DNA of 64,000 nt from Vicia villosa (GCF_029867415.1 NW_026705217.1:434001-498000); one strand, 5' to 3'. Counted from the stretch's first letter, positions 44,135 to 56,807 are shown. Program-made: numbers and translations. The notes: generated by a model from the sequence alone, not told the origin.

Positions 44135-44984
44135 CACACTATAGGTGGATTATTATGCTCCTAGGTTTTGGCAGGGTTTAGGTTTTTGGCAAACTTTTTT
44201 AGGTTTTTGGCAAACTTTTTTTTTTGGGTTTGGCAAATTTGCCAAAATTAGGGTTTCGGAGTAGGATTTAGGTTTTTTTCATTTTTATTTAAATATTTAT
44301 TTATTTATTTAAAATTTCTATTTACGGTCATTATTTACAACAATTTAAATGAATATTTGTTCACTTTAATATCTGTTGTTGTGCTGCATTTTTGGAGTTA
44401 TAAATAACAGGATTTGGGGATCAGGTATTTTTTAAATATTTAATTTTATTTATTTATTTACGGTTTTTATTTACAGTAATGTTTATAGTAATTCAAATAA
44501 ATGTTTATTTAATTGCTGCTTTACTGTATATTCGGGATATATAAATTGCGTTAAACCTAAGCGTGGGAATTATAATAATGACCAGAGGGGAAATACATCG
44601 CCTACGAGTCTTATTATAATTCCACTCAGAGTGGGTTGAATATCCGGAAAGGTCTGATACGAGGCTTGACCTTGTTGAGGGCTGGACTTGGTATTTGGCT
44701 GATCTCTCTGGGAACCAACCCCTAAAATTCGAACCTCATAGATTAATGAGTTGTTCCAAAATCCAAAGAGACAAAAAGTCTCGGCGGCTACGAACGATCC
44801 CATGAGACCTTCTAGAACATTCCTATGGGAAGGGTAGGCACCCTAAGCCGTTACGTCGAACCTATGAACCTAGGGCTTATGTGCTTACGTGCTTATTATA
44901 TATGCAATTTATATACTGCGGATGCCTTGCATTTTAATTTTTGCAGGTACTCCTACGCGTTCCCTGGCCTGCAGGGACCCCATT
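44135..44984 (+). other. LARD2 leader region, non-coding
   Basis: Starts with repeats of GGTTTTTGGCAAACTTTTTT (44168-44240), then AT-rich DNA. No credible ORF. A pyrimidine/TGCAG stretch at 44934-44946 could be a splice acceptor, but no matching donor was established. Confidence 0.6.
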
Positions 44985-45795
44985 TCTAAGACCATGTCCT
45001 TACTACGAAGGACATCTACATTTATGCACGTTGATTGGCCTCCCGATGGCCATGAGACTTAGTGACTGTCATGAACAGTCACTCTGCGCCCGCATCTACG
45101 CACCCCCTAACCTGTGGGGAGTTTGCTTTTATATCCTTGCATTTTACAGCTACGTGTCCTTCCCACGAAGGACATCTTCGTTTACGCACGTCGATTGGCC
45201 TCTCGATGGCCATGCGATCCAATGACTGCTTTGAACAGTCACCATGTGCTTACATCTGCGAGTTCTCTAGCCTGTAGGGATTATATTTCTAAAAAAAGCA
45301 TCCTTCATACGAAGGACATCTTTGTTAGCATACGTCAATTGGCCTCTCGATGGCCATACGATTCGGTGACTATCTTGAACGGTCACCCAGTGCTTACAAC
45401 TATGTATTCCCTAGCCTATAGGGATTATATTTCTAAAATAACGTCCCTCATATGAAGGACAACTTCATTAAGATGCGTTCGATTGGCCTCTCGATGGCTA
45501 TGAGATCTAGTGACTGTCCTGAACGGTCACTCCATGCTTGTTTTCGCGTACCCTCTAACTTGTAGGGTTTGGATTTCCATCTATACATCTTTCATCCCTA
45601 GCCTGTAGGGATTTCATTTCATCCAATAATCGTCCTTAGATAGGTTGTGTTTCGCATAGAGAAACCTTCCCACCAAGGACAACTTCATTGGTACACGTCG
45701 ATTGGCCTCTCGATGGCCATGAGATTTGGTGACTGTCATGAACGGTCACCAGCCGCTACCTTCCGCATACTCCCTAATTTAAGGGATTTCCATTG
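44985..45795. repeat. Five-unit repeat with four covarying hairpins per unit (LARD2 5' internal region)
   Basis: Units of about 150-240 bp carry in order CCCTA-gcctg-TAGGG, TCCTT-nnnnnn-AAGGA, GGCC-tctcgat-GGCC and GTGACTGT-catga-ACRGTCAC. The first hairpin also appears as CCCTG-gcctg-CAGGG (44960-44975) and CCCTA-gccta-TAGGG. Plus-strand ORFs here are repeat by-products. Confidence 0.85.
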
Positions 45796-48795
45796 GCGTG
45801 TCATAACATCCATCTCGCAAGAATTTCAATAGGGTCTAATGTCGCCTCTAAGGCTATCCCTAGGATTACATGTCACCCGTCTGCATTGCATACACGGAGT
45901 TACAATACAAGGAGTCCCGCATACCCATGCATTCGCATTTTCATGCAATCATACATTCGCATCTACATTTACATTTCTATCTTCACCTGCATCCGCACCT
46001 ACTGCGCTAGCCGGTTTCCCAAGACTCAAAAAAAAAATCAAAAGGATCGTAGACTATGGAGAAAGAAGGATAAATTATCGAGAACAAACTTGGTCTCACA
46101 AGGAGGATAAATCATTGGGAAGGAGCTAAAAAAAAAGGGGATGTCTTTCACCACGCCAGCCGCATGTCCATGCCTTTCCGTAACGGGTTGTCATCGAGCA
46201 AGGATTAGTGCAACAAAGAAGTTCCCTCATAGATACACTCAAGATGTATCTAGTCATAAAGGGGTTCATCTTAGAACATACCAAATTTACAAGGACGCTC
46301 TACGATAACCTAGGGGCAAGGGTCAGTCCAACTGGGGCAATACCCTGAACAAAGATGCATGACTATGATGGAGGGAATGCGACATATGTCAACCCCACAC
46401 CAAGGGGAAAAAGGGTCATAGGTGATACTATCCTTAAGAATAGCAAAAGAGGTTCAGTCAAAGGAAACTCATGAAGTTCCGATACGACGAAAACCCACCG
46501 CTAACGATTTATTCCCAACAGGTTTGACGTACCCAAGGAAAATTCGAGGTTACCCTTCACTTCTACAAGTTCATCAACTAAGGAGTAAAACAAGGTCAAT
46601 GGATCTACAAAGGAGATTGTCCCTAGGATCAATAGGTGTTTATCATGCTCGGAATTTTGATCCTTACGATCGCTAAGTGTTACTCAAGGAGTTGTACCTT
46701 CGGATTAGCAATTCTAATGGGATGACCATGCAGGTTTTGGAGTCAATTCATTCGCTTCATTCGTTCACTACTACGACTTTTCATTCGCACACTTCTATTT
46801 TCAATTTCAAATTTAGGAGTATTAACAAACGTGAGGGAGAATGACGAATACAAATGACTAAGTCCAGCTAAACATATGCTTTCAAGGTAAGACCGAGCCG
46901 AGGATGTACAGGCATTGCTTCAATTCCTAAACAGTGGAGATATAAGGATGTTAATCCCTCGTTACCCCCCTCGAGCCAGGAGTTGGAGTTTGTTTCTACT
47001 TTTCAAAAGAACCTTGATTTTAACCAGGGGCAGGGTAGATGTCAACTAATTCAATGATGTATTTTGGTTGCCAAGAGAATCAGTCAATCCAAGCATAAGG
47101 TTCAAGCATATCTTCTTCCTCGCATTCATCCAAGATTGAGGAAGCAATGGAGGTAACATTTACAACACCTTCTTCCTCATTACATCATTCAAGATCGAGG
47201 AAGTATCAAAGGCGAAGCTTACAAATCAAAATCGACATGGCAGTCACAACATGCAATATCCAAGAATCAATCTCAAAAGGAGCTTTCAAGAATAAAAAAA
47301 ATGCCCGCTAAGTCAAAATGAAAATTCCATAAAAGGAAACAAAAAGATTTAGGCAAAATTGGGGCATCCCGATGGGTCAAATTCAAAAGAATTAGCTCAT
47401 GCAAAAAATAAGGGATAAAAACAAAGGCGAAATACAAAGGATAATCTTGTGACTGCTAAACCATCAAAGCTTCACATCAATGCTTGGATCTTTACAACAT
47501 ATGTCATCAAAGTTTGGATCTCTACTAAGGCTTCTGCTCAACATCGAAACTGAAATGATTCTCTTGCAAACAAAGCACATCCATTGGATTAGGCGAATTT
47601 TTAGGATCTGGAGAACATCAAGGAGAAAGGGGTGGGATAAATAAAATTTTGAGCCTTATATCCATTGTTTCTTAAAACATGAACCAGGCCAAGTTACAAC
47701 ATTTAAAAGTCCTAATTGAGGCAAGGTTAACTACGAAAGCATATTAAGCAGGAATTTGTTATACTGACTCCTATGTTTGTTAAAACTATCTCTAACCAAT
47801 GTCTTCAAGCATTTTTTCCAAAACCATCCAGTCCTAATTCATAACGGACTTCGATTACAAAACTTGCATACGCATTCCATTGGAGCTACTTCTCAAAAGT
47901 TACAACACCATCTACGAGTATACACTTAGCATCGAGGAAATCTCGAAATTGGTTTAATCAAAGGTGATCATTTCTAATAAAGACCCTGGAGTCGGGGGAA
48001 CCACATCCAGAGGGTTCTCCTAAACAGGGGCAAAAATGTCAAGGATCGCAGGGGCATTCAATCAAACATCCTATTAACTAGGGGCACTCTTTCTAAGGGT
48101 CAATCGACTTGGGGCACACCTCAAAGCAATCTCAAACAGGGGCATGTCAGACACGGGAAGAATTCAAATTCAGAGGATAGAACACTATGGATAACCTTCC
48201 ATGACCTGGAGATCAGGGGCACACCCTTCAATCTAAACATCGAAGCATATGACAAGGCTATTCCCTGGGGCACTTCCTTCATAAGCATCTTTCTCCATGA
48301 AAATACTGGGGCAATGGATATCAAATCCGCAAGACACACAACAAAAGGAAAAAGGCGTTCTCGCACTTTACAACATCGAACAAATTCTTTCTCCTAACTA
48401 CGATCTTCCGAGCTCAAACAAGACAGGTATTGGGAAATCGCGCTAGCATCACACCCCATCCTAGCAAACAGACCTGCAACTCCAGCGAACTATATACGCT
48501 TTGGTTATTAATAACCTACCGTTGGAGCATCACACAAATACATACAAATCACGCATTACATACATTGGTTGATACATTACACCGTAACTCTTTATGTGGT
48601 CTTCTTCAAGACAAACATTCACTTCCATTCCAAAAAGACCTTTTCAGGTAATCTTACAGAAGACATTACTTCGTTCCACTCATTACGTCAACCAAGCATA
48701 CGCATATGCATAAGCATACATAAACATTACAAAGCCAGCATAAGCATAGTCAGGGTATAAGTGCAAGCATGGAATAAACAAGTTCAAAGGGTCTG
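45796..48795 (+). other. LARD2 central internal region, no coding capacity
   Basis: 3 kb with no retroelement protein. It includes two blocks shared with LARD1 (46913-47039 and 47610-47772), recurrent 'ggggca' motifs between 48000 and 48320, and CAT/GCATA-rich stretches. Nothing else was recognised. Confidence 0.65.
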
Positions 48796-48927
48796 AGGAG
48801 ATAAAACCATGAGATTGCATCAGCATTAGCATACATGCATACGCATTAGCATTAGCATATACATATCACAAAAGCCCAATTTTTATTGGCAATCCAAACC
48901 ATTACAAAGTCCAGTTCCCGTCTGGTA

Positions 48928-48944
48928 GTCAGTCCTCGTCTGAC
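48928..48944. repeat. Single hairpin GTCAG-TCCTCGT-CTGAC in LARD2
   Basis: Occupies the position equivalent to the CGAC-CCTCGA-GTCG hairpins of the left element (95-245), with a different but still paired stem. Confidence 0.55.
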
Positions 48945-49069
48945 CGTTTCATCAGTATACATACAACATATACATGTGTAAGCATTCACACATACGCATT
49001 ATACAAACAACAGGGGCATGTGCATAACGCATAAGCATGATCCATACGCATTTACAAAACAAAATTCTA

Positions 49070-49640
49070 CATAGGTAAATTTCGCGATAACACTCGCGGA
49101 TAACCCTATTGGTGGTACAGGTAAATTCTGCGATAACACTCGCAGATAACCCTGGTGACATAGGTAAATTTCGCGACAACACTCACGGATAACCCTATTG
49201 GTGGTACAGGTAAATTCTGCGATAACACTCGCAGATAACCCTGGTGACATAGGTAAATTTCGCGATAACACTCGCGGATAACCCTATCGGTGGTACAGGT
49301 AAATTCTGCGATAACACTCGCAGATAACCCTGATAACATAGGTAAATTTCGCGACAACACTCGCGAATAACCCTATTGGTGGTACAGGTAAATTCTGCGA
49401 TAGCACTAGCAGATAACCCTAGTGACATAGGTAAATTTCGCGATAACACTCGCGAATAACCCTATTGGTGGTACAGGTAAATTCTGCGATAACACTCGCA
49501 GATAACCCTGGTGACATAGGTAAATTTCGCGACAACACTCGCGAATAACCCTATTGGTGGTACAGGTAAATTCTGCGATAACACTCGCAGATAACCCTGG
49601 TGAAACAGGTAAATTCTGCTATGATATTCGCCGATAACCC
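49070..49640. repeat. About 89-bp tandem repeat with two hairpins per unit (LARD2 3' UTR)
   Basis: About six units. Each has TTCGCG-ATAACACT-CGCGAA (or CGCGGA) and TCTGCG-ATAACACT-CGCAGA separated by ATAACCCTATTGGTGGTACA or a similar spacer. The eight-base loop is invariant while the stems differ in a paired way. Minus-strand ORFs over this array are repeat by-products. Confidence 0.9.
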
Positions 49641-49890
49641 TGTCGGTGCAGGTGAACTTGCTAGAATTATAGCAAGCAATCCTATTGGGGTCCAAACTGC
49701 GATGTAACTTGCCAGAACTATGGTAAGTGAGAGGTACAAATTGCGATGTAACTTGCCAGAACTATGGTAAGTGAGAGATACAAATTGCGATGTAACTTGC
49801 CAGAACTATGGTAAGTGAGAGTTCACAAACTACGGAAACTTACTAGAACTATAGTAAGTGGGGGTTCACAAACTGCGGAAGCTTGCTGAC
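49640..49890. repeat. Hairpin minisatellite with GAACTA loops (LARD2 3' UTR)
   Basis: Six hairpins include CTTGCTA/TAGCAAG, CTTGCCA/TGGTAAG (three copies) and CTTACTA/TAGTAAG around GAACTA-type loops. They are clearly the same family as 300-1040 in the left element. Confidence 0.85.
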
Positions 49891-50520
49891 CATAACAAGC
49901 CAATTACACAACCAACAGAAGGTCCTCGCTATTCCTTTTCAGGAACCTTTCCAGGAAGTCTTCTTCAAGACGTATTCCATCCTTTCTAGGAGCTTTTCCA
50001 GGCATACAAGATTTTTCAAACGATTCCTCAATTGGGTTTATCACGTTAGTCCCTCGGCAGTGATATTCTCCAAAACATCACCAATAACACGCAAAGGTTT
50101 TATCTTTCTTTTCAGAATTACTAACATACTACAACTAACATAGCTAATAGTCATGCATCATTCAACTAATATATTTCATTCATACATAATGCATATACAT
50201 ACATCGCTCTCATTTATTTTGAGAAGCTCATTGCATCATACATCGCATGCATCATACCATTGCATAAAATTCAGGTTGCCTCTTTAGGCCGTGCTACAAT
50301 CAAAGCAAGTGGTTCTTTTGAAAGAATATGCTTCGCACTCTAATAAAGGAGGGTATTCACCTTGGATGGCATCTTTAAGCCCATCTCCCGCATAACTTCT
50401 TCCCAAACAAATGCAAATTTCGGGGCATTCTCAGTGTCCAATCATCTTCTACCTTTAGATTACGATAGGCAGACGTGCCTATCCGATTCTTCAGGTTTAA
50501 GAAGATTGAACAGGGGCAGC
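49891..50520 (+). other. LARD2 3' end: conserved non-coding segment and PPT
   Basis: 50025-50520 matches 1103-1613 of the left element. It ends in the PPT GAACAGGGGCAGC (50508-50520). There is no coding sequence. Confidence 0.75.
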
Positions 50521-53457
50521 TGTCATACCCCAAAATTTGCCCGATCAATTCATGTCTTTTAATTCATCAAGGATCAAAATTAAGAATCATGGGGTTTGAC
50601 ATTCCTATTGTCAAACCTGCGTTCTTATAGAATATCCTGAGTTAAAATGAGGTTTAAGGTTAGAAGGCGCTTGAGCCCAGTCATCTGACCCATCTGTTCC
50701 AGTTTCGAGATTTTTAGTCCGTTGCACAATTGATCATATAGCTTATGATTTTTGTTGGATTATTAATTTCAATATTTGGTTTAATCATTTTTAACTGTTA
50801 TTAATATTGTTAGGATTAATATTAATAGGACTATTAGTATTAATTTAACTATTAGTATTATTAGGATTTTATTCTTTTTATAATTATTATTAAGCTAATT
50901 GGGTAATAGGCCCATTAAATATGGAAAACCCTAATTTTAACTAATATATATAGCACTAATTCTAACAATGAAGGGGGAATTTTTCTTGGCTAATCCTAAT
51001 AATACGTGCAGACAAAGACAAAGGAGGAGACGGTACATACTGGGAAGGGGAGTCGAATTTCTTTTGATTTTCACGTTTATGCACATACTTTCAACAACTA
51101 ATTCGCTAACATACAATCTGTAGATTTTTTTTATTTTATTTTATTGCCACTAACAAGTTTTCAACTCATATTGTATATACAATTTCTCTCTAACATTTAT
51201 ATATGATTTCTTCCATTTTTGTACAGTAAGTATAAACCAATAAGAAGCCATTTTATCATCATCGTCACTTTCACTCTTCATCACCTATTACTAACCACTT
51301 ACAACATGTGATTCAAGAATTATCATCACACTTACTTTTTTTTCTATAACATTCATCACTAATTGCTACATACTAAAAATCCAAATAAAGTCACACGTTA
51401 CTATAATACAGATCGAGCAACACTTGCTTGGTCACATTTTTTTGTTTGCAGGTTGAAAAAAAAGTTTCAAAAGAAATACTGTCAACAAAACAATCAAAAA
51501 TCATATGGTTCTTTTTTCGGTAACGCAAAGGATTGAAGAAGAAGATCAAACACCACGGTGAAAACTCATGTCGAAAACTACCGGATCCGTGCCGCAAAAA
51601 GTTTACGACCGAACAACAACAACAACAACTACCAGCGAAACCTTTTCGTCGAACTCGACGGCAACAGCCCCAAACTCCGGCCCAGAGTCATCGACCATGC
51701 AGATCCCGCCTCGGTTCTCCGATCGCACACATCCGCCGCCGACTCCTCTCCGCCGCGGATCTGCAACTCCGACCGCCCTTGTTCTTTCCGATTCATCCCG
51801 AACACTGTTTTCAATAGGGGAGGATACTTTCAAATTCCACCTTATTTTGATCCTTTATTTGTGTGTTTTTTCTTTGTGTGTAGAAATCAAAAAAAGGGAG
51901 AAGGAGTTCTGTATATGTGGCCATAGAAATTCTGAAGAACAAAACAAAAAAAGCATCAGTGATATAAAAGAAAGGAGATGCAACATGGGGGCCCCACGTG
52001 CCAGCTGTCTTTGACTCTACCATTCCTTTTTTGGTTTTTTATATATGTCTGTTCATGTGCATAATTGACAAATAGCAGATGCAGCTCACTTGGCCACATG
52101 TAGCGTTTTCTACCATTCAACACCAGGGTTCGATCCCTGGTAGTGTGCAATTATTTTCTTGCATTTTTCTGTCTGTGGATTCCATGTAGCTAGGCACTGT
52201 ATCCATATCATGCACCCGCTGCAGCCACCCGTTGGATCTCCAACAAGCTAGATCTCACGCCTACGAGATTGAAGGTGTACCATAGACCCTCATAGAGGGT
52301 CCACATGCAATTAGCGCCCAGGTTCTTTTGTTTTTTTTCATTGTTTTATTTTATTTGTTTCTTATTAGATTAAATGTTTGATTAATTAATTTAATTAGAA
52401 TATAAGCTAGGATTAGGTTTTAGGATTGTAATATTTTCCTGGTTATTTTAATTATTCGATTATTCGAGTTAATTAATTTAATTAATTTTTAATAAGAAAA
52501 TCCTAGAAAGGTCAAGGCATTAGGGTTCATCCGATCCCATTGCCATTTGGCAAGGCAATAATTATTGATTAATTTTCTCCTCGACCCGACTAAAACTATT
52601 ATTCGCAGTAGACAGAGATAAAGATAATAAAAAACAATAAACTCCAACTTCCCCTTTGACGGATAAATGGCGGATGAATATCTATTTCATCCCGCCTTCG
52701 AATTAGTCGACTCTCTATGTCGTACTGATCAAATATCTGAATAGAGCAAAAATATAATTTAATTAACCCTTTATTTAAATTCTCTCCTCGACCCGACTAA
52801 ATCTATTAGTCGCATTAGACGAGAGATAAAAATATATATAAATTAAAATACATTTAATTTTCTGCCCGCGACGATCAATCTATCGATCTGAGTAATCAGC
52901 AATTCCCCATAATCCGTTAGCTATACTGACCAAATCTATTGGTCATCGCATCTAACGGTGCCATATCAAATCAGGGTTGTACGCCCAAATCTAAAACATT
53001 CAAAACGTTTCAAATCAAACTACGGATTTTCATCCCTTCGATCAGGCAATTCAAAATGCCTTTCAGATCACAAATTCAAAACTACGATAGGCCATTCAAA
53101 AAGCCTGCAAACCATATCGAATCAAATTCCAAGGCGTACAATCCTGTGCCCGAACTACGTTGACTCTGATTCTCCATAAGGAGATACGTAGGCACTTGGA
53201 TAACCAAGGCGAGTCCCCCCTCCCTAAAATCTCAATTTTCCCCTATTCAATTCTTTAGCTATTAAACCTCAACATTTTAGCCATAAACCTTTACCTTAGA
53301 TTCGAAGCCAATAAGAAAGGGTTGAGGGTGCCTAACACCTTCCCTCGACCTGATTATAATAACTTACCCCGAATCTCTTAACTGCGTAGGGTTTCCTATT
53401 CGCCCTTCAGAATAGGTGGCGACTCTAAAAGCATAATTTTTAGGGCAGGTTGCTACA
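50521..53457 (+). repeat. 3' LTR of LARD2
   Basis: 2937 bp, TGTCATACCCC...GCTACA. It is uninterrupted, so it defines the SIRE insertion point in the 5' LTR (53220/53221). It carries the tRNA-like segment at 52074-52147. Followed by TSD CTATA. Confidence 0.95.
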
Positions 53458-54321
53458 CTATAGAATCAAAATAAGCAGAATCAAAATAAGCACATTCATG
53501 ATCTTGCCAAAACATGAATTTGTTCATGAAGAAAAGTCAATTCAAAAGTACATTTCACATAAACACATATATTGTCAAATGATATAGCAATACAGGAAAT
53601 GAAACGTTGAAGAAACCGATAAGGGAAAAAAACCTTGGATATTAGTGGAGGCTCTTTGGCAATCTCCCTTCATACTTTTTCTTACAACATCTTCCTGCAG
53701 GAATAGATTTGTAGCATACTAACATAATGTGAGATTTAATAAGAATAACCATATATGGGGCAAGAAACCCTTTATAATGCCTCCCCAAAGCGATGAGTGA
53801 TTTCAGTAATATCTAAGCTTACAAAAACCTAGTACAACGGATTTTTCACCAAGAAATGAAAATAATAATATCTTGAACTGATGCAAAAACTTACTACTTC
53901 CAATCTGAAAATTTCCTTTAGATGTAACATAAATAGTAGGCCTGCATCAAGGATCATTTAACTTCATCAGAGCCAACAAAATCAACAAAAAAAAAACGAA
54001 AAAATAGAACCAACAAAGTTTTCTATTGAATCTTTTTCTCACCAAAAAGAAACATGGTAGCTATGAATCCACCTTTTTTTCTCTTCTATGAATCCACCAA
54101 AAAGAAACTTGTTTACTTGCTTCTTTCTTTTGAAATCAAAACCCCTAAAAATCACCAGAAATGAGAAGCAAACAAAAAATTAAATCAATACACCGTAGTG
54201 AAAAGAAACATGTTGACATCTGAAATCACATCTAAACTCTAAAATAAAAAACAAACCCTAAACCCTGGAAAAAAACAAATCACATCTAACTACAAAAAAC
54301 AAAACTTTAATGAAATTGAAC

Positions 54322-54482
54322 CTCTTGTGCATGTTGACATTAGCTTTCTTGCAACAAATGTTAGCGAATCTTCTCCCAATACCTTTGGTTGAGGTAAGAG
54401 CAAACATGATCTTCTGCTTTCCATCAACGTTGGTGTTCAACACAGGAAGAATGTGTTGGAACTTTTCGTTTGCGACCAATGA
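54322..54482 (-). pseudogene. RPS18: RPS18 (40S ribosomal protein S18, uS13) fragment, unit 1
   Basis: A 161-bp exon on the minus strand reads [25 protein letters not shown] and [10 protein letters not shown], which is the N-terminal part of cytosolic S18, a ribosomal small-subunit protein. It is bounded by an acceptor (TTTGTAG) and a donor (AG|GTTC), matching the known plant exon limit after ...NMxKR. Upstream on the minus strand are a pyrimidine-rich 5' UTR and a telo-box-like AAACCCTAG (54710-54718), typical of ribosomal-protein promoters. A start codon is not recognisable and the rest of the gene is missing. Confidence 0.85.
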
Positions 54483-54709
54483 CTACAAATTTCCACAAAT
54501 CAAAACAAAGGTTAAAATACAAATCGAAATCGAAATCAAGTATAAGAAAATTCTATTACATGTGAGAAATCAGGAAAGAAAAATGAAATTGGACTTTACT
54601 GATCCGAACAGGGCTATGAAGATGGAAGAAACGGATGTGAGAGACGAGTTGAATGGAGAGAGGGAGAAGAGAGAAAATGGAGAGAAGTGAGAAGTGTAAG
54701 GTTGTGCAG

Positions 54710-54718
54710 CTAGGGTTT
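54710..54718 (-). promoter_or_regulatory. Telo-box-like element of the captured RPS18 promoter
   Basis: AAACCCTAG on the minus strand, upstream of a CT-rich leader. Telo boxes near the start of ribosomal-protein genes are established in plants. It is repeated once per unit. Confidence 0.5.
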
Positions 54719-54911
54719 TGAGAAAGGAAGGATTAGACGAGAATGAGAGAGAAGTGAGAATGAAGGAATTTGATTAAACTGACGAATGAGAACACAACAC
54801 TTGGCATAGAGTATTATTTATTTTGTTAATTACGTGAATAACCTTTACTAAGGGCAAACATTTTATTTTGAAAGGGCAAAATGGACAGTTTGGTCAATAC
54901 TTTAGTATTGG

Positions 54912-54934
54912 GCAGATAGTAGCATACTATCTAC
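54912..54934. repeat. 23-bp inverted repeat ending at the A/B junction
   Basis: GTAGATAGTA-GCA-TACTATCTAC is perfect in units 2-4 and has one mismatch in unit 1. Its last base is the last base of segment A. A second small palindrome, AATAC-TTTA-GTATT, lies just before it. Confidence 0.85.
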
Positions 54935-55091
54935 GATGAATCCTTGTAGCATACTTCGTATACCTGAGGAACAAAGACTACAAGCTTTCGCGTCTCTTCA
55001 TTGAATTTGTAGTTTGTTGCATCACGAGGAAAGATTCCTATTGGTAGACCGTACTCCTTGAGCAACTCGGGTAATGGCTTCTGCATCTTTC
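54935..55091 (-). pseudogene. DUF538 exon fragment, unit 1
   Basis: Identical in frame to the upstream part of the exon at 3967-4337, with one Asp-to-Glu change. It is cut after the KDSS codons by the junction with segment A, so the conserved C-terminal half is missing. Confidence 0.85.
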
Positions 55092-56807
55092 CTGTTAACT
55101 GATATAATCAAGTTTCTTCAATATAGAAATCTATCTTTTGATGCTTTACAAATACTATTATTGCTATGTCAAATAGAACTATATGATTTCAAATCATGTG
55201 ACAAAGGTGCAATTGTACAGATTTCAATAACAATCATAATTGTTATATCAAGTAGGGGCTTCATAATATTCACAATTATTTCTTGAGGAAAACCTTTTTT
55301 GTTTTGTTTTAACTTTTCGGCCCTCGGGAGAGAAAAGAGGCCCTAGTAATCTGAACTTTAGCCGAGAAGTAAGTAAAATATGACCAATGATTATTTCAGC
55401 CAACAAAAGCCTGTATTATAGACAATTCATGAAGTACAGGAATACAGCATAACCATTAGCGGCAAAAGGTTATAGAAAATTTATGATAACAAAACTATAG
55501 AAGGAGGAAAAGCAGCAAATTGCCTATTCCACGGTTCTAAATTGAACAACCTGTTTCACTTCTTCATTTTCATTTCAGAAGGCAAAATTAGGGGTAAACT
55601 CCAAATCTGCCAACAAATCAAAACCATAGCTAAAATCAAAATATGGTCCATATTAGAAGGCAAAGAATGAGCAACAAAAGCAGGGATCTCATCCATAAAT
55701 ATGCAGCAAGGTAACATAGTGCTTACCAGAGCATAATAAATAGAGGAGTTTCGACAAATACCAGGTGCAGGAGATGAAAAATCAAAACTTGTAGTATCTT
55801 AGTTTGTCCAATTGCACCATTCAAACATCCGAGAAGAAATGTTGTGATAACCACCATCCAAAAACTCGTACTAATGCCAAATAGTATGTTGAAAATGACA
55901 CTAAAATCAAGTTAACATTAGTGATTTTCAACACATTCATATGCTATAGAATCAAAATAAGAGGAATCAAAATAAGCACATTCATGATCTTGCCAAAACA
56001 TGAATTTGTTCATGAAGAAAAGTCAATTCAAAAGTACATTTCACATAAACACATATATTGTCAAATGATATAGCAATACAGGAAATGAAACGTTGAAGAA
56101 ACCGATAAGGGAAAAAAACCTTGGATATTAGTGGAGGCTCTTTGGCAATCTCCCTTCATACTTTTTCTTACAACATCTTCCTGCAGGAATAGATTTGTAG
56201 CATACTAACATAATGTGAGATTTAATAAGAATAACCATATATGGGGCAAGAAACCCTTTATAATGCCTCCCCAAAGCGATGAGTGATTTCAGTAATATCT
56301 AAGCTTACAAAAACCTAGTACAACGGATTTTTCACCAAGAAATGAAAATAATAATATCTTGAACTGATGCAAAAACTTACTACTTCCAATCTGAAAATTT
56401 CCTTTAGATGTAACATAAATAGTAGGCCTGCATCAAGGATCATTTAACTTCATCAGAGCCAACAAAATCAACAAAAAAAAAACGAAAAAATAGAACCAAC
56501 AAAGTTTTCTATTGAATCTTTTTCTCACCAAAAAGAAACATGGTAGCTATGAATCCACCTTTTTTTCTCTTCTATGAATCCACCAAAAAGAAACTTGTTT
56601 ACTTGCTTCTTTCTTTTGAAATCAAAACCCCTAAAAATCACCAGAAATGAGAAGCAAACAAAAAATTAAATCAATACACCGTAGTGAAAAGAAACATGTT
56701 GACATCTGAAATCACATCTAAACTCTAAAATAAAAAACAAACCCTAAACCCTGGAAAAAAACAAATCACATCTAACTACAAAAAACAAAACTTTAATGAA
56801 ATTGAAC

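Larger units (their letters stand above)
33380..53457 (+). mobile_element. LARD2: non-autonomous Ogre-derived element, split by a SIRE-like element
   Basis: TGTCATACCCC...GCTACA LTRs, Ogre PBS at 44117, PPT before 50521, and TSD CTATA (33375-33379 and 53458-53462). Without the nested element it is about 12.3 kb, with LTRs of about 2.94 kb. The 6.4-kb internal region has no retroelement ORF. LTRs differ at about 15 positions by eye (around 0.5%). Internal and 3' sequences are related to LARD1 and to the left element, so all three probably belong to one Ogre-dependent group. Confidence 0.92.

Noticed and set aside
48952..49739. Series of minus-strand ORFs with recurring MLSRNLPM and VIAEFTCTT motifs
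   Set aside because: They are translations of the 89-bp tandem repeat and not a repeat-protein gene.
54248..54264. Interstitial telomeric repeat (AAACCCTAAACCCTGG)
   Set aside because: Only about two repeat units are present, which is common by chance in plant DNA.
54310..54690. 126-codon plus-strand ORF repeated in every array unit
   Set aside because: It is the antisense shadow of the RPS18 exon and its leader. The minus strand matches S18.
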